Position numbers and translations under genes: made by a program. Below, one piece after another: positions 57,759 through 64,000 of a stretch of 64,000 nt of DNA. The stretch is from Stictocephala bisonia (taxonomy: Eukaryota > Arthropoda > Insecta > Hemiptera > Membracidae): assembly GCA_035578905.1 (NCBI GenBank), contig JAQJVL010000001.1, positions 3,340,001 through 3,404,000 of the forward strand, given 5' to 3'. A model generated the notes under the pieces. The model worked only from the letters and a program-made list of their open reading frames with translations, was not told where the DNA came from and ran no database searches. Position 1 is the stretch's first letter. Each line of letters starts with the position of its first letter.

Positions 57759-59699
57759 TATTTTAATGAATGTCTTACATAATAATGTTAAAAAATATAT
57801 ATTGATTATTGACATTATTTAATTTCTCTGAATGCTGCTAATTTCATCTTGGGTTTGTTTTTATTTCTTCATGTGTTTGACTACACTTATTTTATTCTTA
57901 TATAAAAAGTGTGTTGGAAACGACAAAATTATATACAGTACTTTTCCCAACACAGTTATTTTGGCAACCTTTTGCATTACCATATCAAATAGTTGAGCCA
58001 CTACATTTTAATACGAATTCACAACACAGTTTTTATAACTACGAACAACTTGTCACGTTTGTTCTTTGCCACTGGAGACATGATATCTATATTTAAAAGC
58101 GAGATTATCAACTACCTTATTACACTAATAACTACATAATAATATTTACACCAACTAGATATATTTAATCTAGGTTAGTGTATTGCATTGCTTATTACGT
58201 GGTTTATTGTTCGTAAAATAACCTAATGGCACGAATAAATAATTTGAATCTTTTGTAGTTTTTAGTACACCTAAAAATTTTAATGTTAAATTATTAATGC
58301 TTTTTTTTAACAAACCGACATGGTTCAGAGATTTGGTCATAATTTAATAGTTCCAAATGTAATGTCAATTGGGATGCGTTGTACAATATAATTTTATTCA
58401 TATTATTCGTTAATGACAATCCTCACAAACATTTTTAATCTGCAGCTAGAAAAACTAGTAAAATTACCTACGCCTTACCACTGAGTGTAGAAAGCAACAG
58501 ACAGTCCAATGCAATGCATTTGTTGTAGACGCGCCTGTGCTGAATGTAACTCAGCTATTGAGTCACTTCAGTGTGTGCTGGAGAGAGACAGAGAAAGAGG
58601 GATTAATAGAGATGGAGTGAGGGAGACCGCTGGCGCTATCTGTGAAAACCGAACATGAACTAATTTCACCGAACAGGAAAACCAACTTTACGGGACCTAA
58701 ATGAGTAGACACAGTTTTCTTGTTTCTATAGTCGATGGATATATATAAAACACATAAGATTAGTCACTGACTAGTGTATATATTAAGTTTAACTAAGCTA
58801 GTTAAATATTCGCTTAAGTGATCCGAAAAGCGAATTTCTAAAAAATGATATCTGAAATTCCCACATTAAATTTAATATTTATTTTTTATCTATTTGTATT
58901 AGTACGTTAGAGGATGTGTTATTTTTTGCTATAAATCATCGGGAAGAAAGGAGATTTATAGCATCATTATGTTTTGCAGAGCCTATAAGTCTAATTATAT
59001 ATGTCTTGTTTATAATACGCGTAGAGCTTACTTCAAAGTGAAACTGCACTGACCTCACATAAGTTTTATGTTTAAATAGATTTGAACTTCTTGATTTGAT
59101 TTAACGAACTTGATTTTCAGAACGAAATAGATTAATGCTTTACTATATACTGTACATTTTAAGACATCATAATTTTATAATTATTTACCCACAGGAATTT
59201 GTATCGTCTATCTTGCCCCCTTAACCTTAGGTAGACCTAGATTTTAAATTTGTTTGTCACTTAAAACGGCTACTTTACGCGCTCTGAAAGTAGACTTATA
59301 CGATGTTCTCGACAAATAAACTCTTAAATCTATTAAAATATTATATAAATTTTGCAGGAAAAAGGAAAAATCTCTAGAATTACAGCAATCTTTATATCGT
59401 AAGGAACGAGTAAACATGGCGAGAAACCATTGATTCAGACACAACTGCCCTACTTTGTATAGACTTACTGATCTGTCTAGACTATAGGCTATATAACTTT
59501 GTTATCTAGGAGAACAAATTGATATCAATCAGAAGATTTCAAAACTAATTTGTATGAAATGAGTCTATACCCTGCTGATAGGAGATGGCAAAACCTGTAT
59601 TTATGACGATCTGGTCACTTTATTTTGAGACTCGCTTTCGCTCGTTGGGGTCTTCGCCCCCAAACCCCCATTGAGCTCTAGACTTCATTATGACTTAAA
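56951..59699. other. 2.7 kb without a recognised gene
   Basis: AT-rich; includes an AAC-rich low-complexity stretch (about 57440-57500), the TA microsatellite, and a G/A-rich patch at about 58580-58640. The segment 59635-59680 (GAGACTCGCTTTCGCTCGTT + GGGGTCTTCGCCCCCA) is unlike its surroundings and may be an element fragment. Confidence 0.45.
57702..57753. repeat. (TA)n microsatellite
   Basis: About 26 uninterrupted AT dinucleotides. Confidence 0.95.
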
Positions 59700-60050
59700 A
59701 AATAATCATGAGCTTTCAATGTACGGTAGATCAATGACTACCTACCTAAGTTGATCATCGGTGACCTCAACACCTTCGTAGTGGTTTCACAGAAGATCAC
59801 GAGTGTCTAGCTAAGACGATCATGGTTGGTTATCTAAGTCAAGTATAGTTAGCTGCTAAAGTTGATCACTAGTATTTACCGATTTTATTCCGGGGAGCCT
59901 ACTAAAGTTTATGACGGTCGACTACCCAAGTTGATTTGGGGGCTATAGAAGATGATCGGAGGAGTTACCTAAGTTGATCAAAGTTGCTACCCAAACTAAT
60001 TATAGTTGCTACCCAAGATAATCACGGGGGAACTATAGAAGAACTTTATT
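59700..60050 (+). repeat. degenerate short tandem repeats
   Basis: Many imperfect copies of CTACC(T/C)AAGTTGATCA + (T/C)nnTTG at irregular spacing of about 25-40 bp. Confidence 0.7.
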
Positions 60051-60335
60051 ATCGAAGAGAACAGTATGATTTCAACAAGAAAATATTTTAATTAACTAGA
60101 ATACAGTAATAGCCTTGTCATAGGGTCCCGTGAAATTAGCTCCTGTAAGACTTATTTCCTTTGAGATTGATCATTATATTTCAAGGTTATTAGAAATCAG
60201 GAACTAAGCACTAAAGCACGAGTACTACGCAGCATTGTTATACGGTGATGCTGTAGATCATGAGAGGGATTTCACATGGGTGAAAGATCAGCAGGCATGG
60301 GGAACCATACCGTAGCGAAGCACTGACGGTCGGAT

Positions 60336-60660
60336 GGTTACATATATTAAAAACATCCCCTCAGAGAGAGACAGGTTATGTCATCATAATTGAATATGAT
60401 TTTTGGTCTATCATCATTGGAGAGAAATTACACATGGAAAGCATTCCCTCAGGGAAACATGTTTCGTCGTCGATGACGTCATAATTGATGGCGGTGGTTT
60501 GTTTATCACCATTGAACGGTAATTAAATATATTAAAAACATCCCCTAAAAAAAGAGACATGTTAGGTCATCATAATTGAATGATATTTGGTTTATCATCA
60601 TTTGGGAGTAGTTACATGTTGAACACATTTGTTCAAAGCGTACAATTGGAGATGATCCGC
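60336..60660 (+). repeat. ~90-bp degenerate tandem block, cluster A
   Basis: Units of AAACATCCCCTCAGAGAGAG + ACAGGTTATGTCATCATAAT + TGAATATGATTTTTGGTCTA + TCATCATTGG. It ends with ACATTTGTTCAAAGCG ... GATGATCC, which also ends cluster B. A 300-bp stretch before it (60051-60335) holds nothing recognised. Confidence 0.8.
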
Positions 60661-60764
60661 AGTATATTTTTTTAGCGCTGCGAGAGGACTACATGGTGTT
60701 GTATGACTAATGATATCACTATTGGGGACTACCACCTGTTTGTCCTACGTAGTCAGTCATCAAA

Positions 60765-60935
60765 GTGGTTGAGTCCAGTTTGAGAACAGACGAATAGATA
60801 TACCTGAAGAATATTTTTCCAGTTCGCGAAAACATTTTAAAATGTACTTGAGTGGTTGTGGATAATGGCCCACCATAATGAGATATTTCCTGTTTACGCA
60901 CATTGATCCCTGCCGAAGTGACCAATAATGGTCAT
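60765..60935 (+). repeat. dispersed repeat R4, copy 2
   Basis: Homologous to 38365-38545 with the same order of blocks, ending TGCCGAAGTGACC. Confidence 0.75.
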
Positions 60936-61515
60936 TTACTACAAATTTGTTACGTACTTCGAAAAGTGGATCAACATGAGTATTTAAACTCTCTTAAGCT
61001 TCAAACAGCATTTTTAAGAAATCCATAAAAAATGGTTCTAACTATTTTAATTAGTTGACACATAATGTAAAAGGTTGTGAAAAAAAAAAAAAAAAAACTT
61101 TTCTTCAACATTAAAAACCGGCTATTCATGCACAAAGATCTTGATTTCATGAATGTTTCTTAGTGTACATGCTGTATTATTATCTTTTCTAAAACTTTAT
61201 ATTGTGTAAGCATGTAGATTAGAGTTGAAGTTTGGAATGTATTACCAACATTTAGACTTTTATTTTGCTGCTATTTTGTTAGTAATCCAAGCGTCACAGA
61301 AAGTATTTGTACTAACGTGTACTAGATGAACTCATTTACCTTTTTTAAAAATGTGTTTGTATTTGATAATTTAGTAATTTTTTTGTTAACATGTTTTTTT
61401 TACATAAAACTATATCCTGGCCACAAGTACTTGTAAGATAAATGTGGTCAGTCATTTTCGAGAATGTCATTCTGTGTATAAATCTAAATTATTGAATGGA
61501 AATAAATTATTATTA
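60936..61515 (+). mobile_element. possible LINE 3' UTR fragment
   Basis: No coding sequence, but the segment ends AATTATTGAATGGAAATAAA + TTATTATTATCAC, the AATAAA plus short tandem tail typical of LINE 3' ends. An A run lies at 61080-61098. Start unknown. Confidence 0.35.
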
Positions 61516-61772
61516 TCACTATTGTGAATATAGATTCTTAATAGAAAATTCATAGGAAGCTGAATAAAAAATGAATTTAGTCTCTTACTTTCGAGGAAAC
61601 AAATTTAAAATTATGTACCTAGGAGATAATAGAGTGTCTATGGATTTAGGATAATAATCATGTGCATTAATTAAGGTGATGGAAATACACAATTTTACGT
61701 TAAAATTTATGTCTTCATAGAATAATAAAATAAGCTACTAAATATTATTTGAATTTAGTATGTTACTATATC

Positions 61773-62215
61773 ACTAAACATCCCCTCAGAGAGAGACAGG
61801 TTATGTCATCATAATTGAATATGGTTTTTGGTCTATCATTATTGGAGAGAGTAAAAAAACATATGGAAACCATCTCTTCAGAGAGACTTGTTTCCATATG
61901 TCGTTTTTTATCATCATTGAATGGTAATTACATGTATCAAAAACATTCATTCAGAGAGACATGTTTCATCATCATAATTGAAGGTGGTTTTTTATCATAA
62001 TTTAAAAATATATTTAAAACATTCCTCAGAGAGACAGTTTAGGTCATCATAATTGAAGGTGTTTTTTGTTTATCACCATTTTAAAATGTCCCCTCAGAGA
62101 GACAGGCTAGGTCATCATAATTGAATATGATATTTGATCCATCATCATTGGGGGAGTATTTAGGCATATATGTTGAAAACATTTGTTCAGAGCGTTGATA
62201 AAAAAAAAAACAGAT
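61773..62215 (+). repeat. ~65-90 bp degenerate tandem block, cluster B
   Basis: About five units of the cluster A repeat (CATCCCCTCAGAGAGAGACA, GTCATCATAATTGAA.ATG). It ends with ACATTTGTTCAGAGCG ... CAGATGATCC, so the two clusters are copies of one larger block. Confidence 0.8.
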
Positions 62216-62523
62216 GATCCTCATAATTTATTTCTTTACTATTAATGTTTCAACGAAAAAAAAAGTTCATGAACAATAACTCAGTTCAAGAAGGCTGTGA
62301 ACATCTTTACGGTTTGTTTCTGGTAGGGTAGTATTATAATCAAGTTTGAATACATGGTACAATCTTCATGTTGATTCAATTCAAGCTGTTGTATTATTAT
62401 TGAGAGGACAAAATACAAATTAAGTAAAGAATTTCTTCATGTCAATTCTCACTTAAGTAAGCCACACCTTTGCCCTAAACAGTCAGTCATCAAGTAATCT
62501 TGATGCCATAATTAATTTAACAA
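62216..62523. other. no recognised gene
   Basis: AT-rich sequence upstream of a candidate core promoter. Nothing identified. Confidence 0.4.
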
Positions 62524-62556
62524 TATAAAAGTAGTATTCAGTAATCAAAGTTCAGT
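62524..62556 (+). promoter_or_regulatory. core promoter: TATA box and arthropod initiator
   Basis: TATAAAA at 62524-62530 and the arthropod initiator TCAGT at 62552-62556. Its A at 62554 lies 30 bases from the first T of the TATA box, the expected spacing. Composition switches to GC-rich immediately downstream. Confidence 0.5.
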
Positions 62557-62769
62557 ACTGTACCGGGTCGTTTGACCGGTACGTTTCGTTACTTTCGTCG
62601 TGGTCTGCCGGGCTGCCTGAGACCGCTCGTGCCCGGCGATTCGCTTACTTTGGTGGCCGTTGGCTCGGGCTCGTTCGTTCCTTGTTCCAGCTCTGGTCTG
62701 TCAGGTTGGCCGTCATTTTGACTTTTCTCCACCTCGAGTAAAAACATGTCCGGCTAGAGATTCCAAAAC
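62554..62769 (+). other. possible GC-rich first exon or LTR transcribed region
   Basis: A 216-bp segment of raised GC starts at the initiator and ends at CCAAAAC|GTAAGTG, a good splice donor (GTAAGT 62770-62775). The only ATG in good view (ATGTCCGGCTAG, about 62747) gives a three-codon uORF. It could be the 5' exon of a host gene or of a retrotransposon that continues beyond the window. Confidence 0.35.
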
Positions 62770-62775
62770 GTAAGT

Positions 62776-64000
62776 GTTCATTTTGTAATTTCTAATATCT
62801 AATCACCCTTTTGGTGAAAATACTTTGTTTAAATAATATTCTGGTTTATTTGTCATTTTCAGGGCATTGTTAAATTTATGTTTATTGTTTAGATATTTGT
62901 TAACCTAGGTTCAAGCCACGTGCTCAATGTTACCATTTTACCATTAATTGCTTTATTATATCTTGTTTTATACTCAATTGTAGTTCTGTAAAATGTTTAT
63001 TGAGCCTTTTCAGTTGGAGTTAAGGATTTGCTATTCTTTTTTTGTTCATTGACAATAACCTAGCCTATCTGTTTAGTTTGATTTTCATTTTATAACCTAT
63101 TGCTTCCGTATCTATAGCCTAGTTTTCAGTTTGTCATTTTTTTTTAGTTCCATACGTCTTTTATAATTTGTTAAATTGTAAGTTGGTTTAAATTATTCAT
63201 CGCCTAAAGTTAATCTTTCACTGTCTTGTTTGCTCCACTCATGTTCTTGTTTGTCTCTTCATGTTCAGTTTTGCAAAATCAGGCACCCTTATAGTTATTA
63301 GTGGTTATGTGTAGTATTTTTGGTTTTGGCTGTACTGTTTTTAATGTGCTGTGGTTTGGCCTTGCAGTCCAGGGTCCTTGAGTGTGACGTTCTCCCTCAG
63401 CCTGCCGTCCGGGGATGGTCGACCATCCACACTGCCAGCCTGGCCTGAGGACCATGTATAGAGGCCATTTACGATCCTGCGGCCCCACCTACATCCTTGG
63501 GTAGGAGTCTTCTGTCCTCAGGTCAGTGCCTTCCATCTTGTTTTCCCGGCGGCTGAGCTGGGGGGTTGATAATAAGTGATATATAAAAAAAAAGAAGAAA
63601 AAAAATGTTTGTGGATCTATTGGATGAGGCCTAGGCCTAAGGACTGCCCCGTAACCGGATCTGAAACAGCCAGGGGACTTATAAAGGTTTATTAAAAAAA
63701 AGAAAAAAACTTTTCAAAATACAAAAGCCAGAACAAAAAGCTTTTGGAGGTTAATACTTATTGTTATTTAGTTTAATTAGTTTATTTTGTTGTTATTTTT
63801 TTTAGATTTTATATTTGTTAGGTCCCTACTGTTAAATTATGTTATTATTTATTGTTATGTTTAGGCCTAGTGAGGTAATTAGGGTTATTTATTTTTTTGT
63901 TGGTCGTAGTAAGTCTTGAAGTGAATTTTTACTAGAACGGTACCGTGTTATATATTTTTTTTAAATTGTTTAATTTTTAAACTTTCACCAAAAGGGGATT
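62776..64000. other. possible intron/downstream sequence, no recognised coding
   Basis: T-rich, intron-like to about 63340, then a GC-richer block (63340-63560), then AT-rich to the end. A 69-codon minus frame at 63279-63488 has no motif. TAGGCCTA palindromes lie near 63634 and 63865. Confidence 0.4.

Overview
This window looks like intergenic or heterochromatin-like DNA from an insect. The case for an insect is the AT-rich composition, sixteen perfect tandem TAACC units (the arthropod TTAGG telomere repeat) at 42116-42195, several Jockey/CR1-type non-LTR retrotransposons, tRNA-derived SINEs, and Tc1/mariner- and Harbinger-type DNA transposons. A hemipteran host is a guess only. I recognise no confident host protein-coding gene. 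Almost every long reading frame belongs to a mobile element or is a by-product of a tandem repeat.

Layout. 0.5-5.0 kb: a 5'-truncated LINE whose first ORF joins a Ulp1-type cysteine protease to an SGNH hydrolase, followed by a frameshifted endonuclease/reverse transcriptase. 5.3 kb: a 180-bp CT microsatellite. 5.5-12 kb: mostly unrecognised AT-rich DNA with one broken ORF and stray minisatellite units. 12.0-12.7 kb: G/T-rich minisatellite. 13.8-16.8 kb: an 80-bp satellite with higher-order structure inside older degenerate units. 17.7-18.7 kb: copies of a dispersed repeat (R2). 19.2-21.4 kb: a second, decayed LINE. 21.5-22.8 kb: a head-to-head inverted 36-bp minisatellite interrupted by a 571-bp Harbinger-type element. 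23-29 kb: a direct duplication, a SINE, a pogo/Tigger-type element and a MITE. 29.2-30.5 kb: a broken transposase. 31.5-37.9 kb: four tandem arrays, the inverted copy of R2 and part of R3. 38-43 kb: mostly empty, with a SINE and the telomere-type tract. 43.4-47.6 kb: a large direct duplication with two LINE fragments and unusual hairpins. 50.7-51.8 kb: an 85-bp satellite. 52.7-55.8 kb: an apparently complete 3-kb transposon with an intact transposase of DD82E spacing. 55.9-57.0 kb: a decayed LINE on the minus strand. 59.7-62.2 kb: degenerate tandem blocks. 62.5 kb: a TATA plus initiator core promoter with a possible first exon.

How it fits together. The elements are mostly nested or duplicated, so their relative ages can be read. 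Harbinger inserted into an existing minisatellite. LINE fragments are present in one copy of a duplication and absent from the other. The strongest candidates for something worth following are the intact DD82E transposon, the duplicated hairpin whose loop is inverted between copies (43.4 and 45.2 kb), and the LINE first ORF with two enzyme domains. All domain calls are by eye from motifs; no database search was run.
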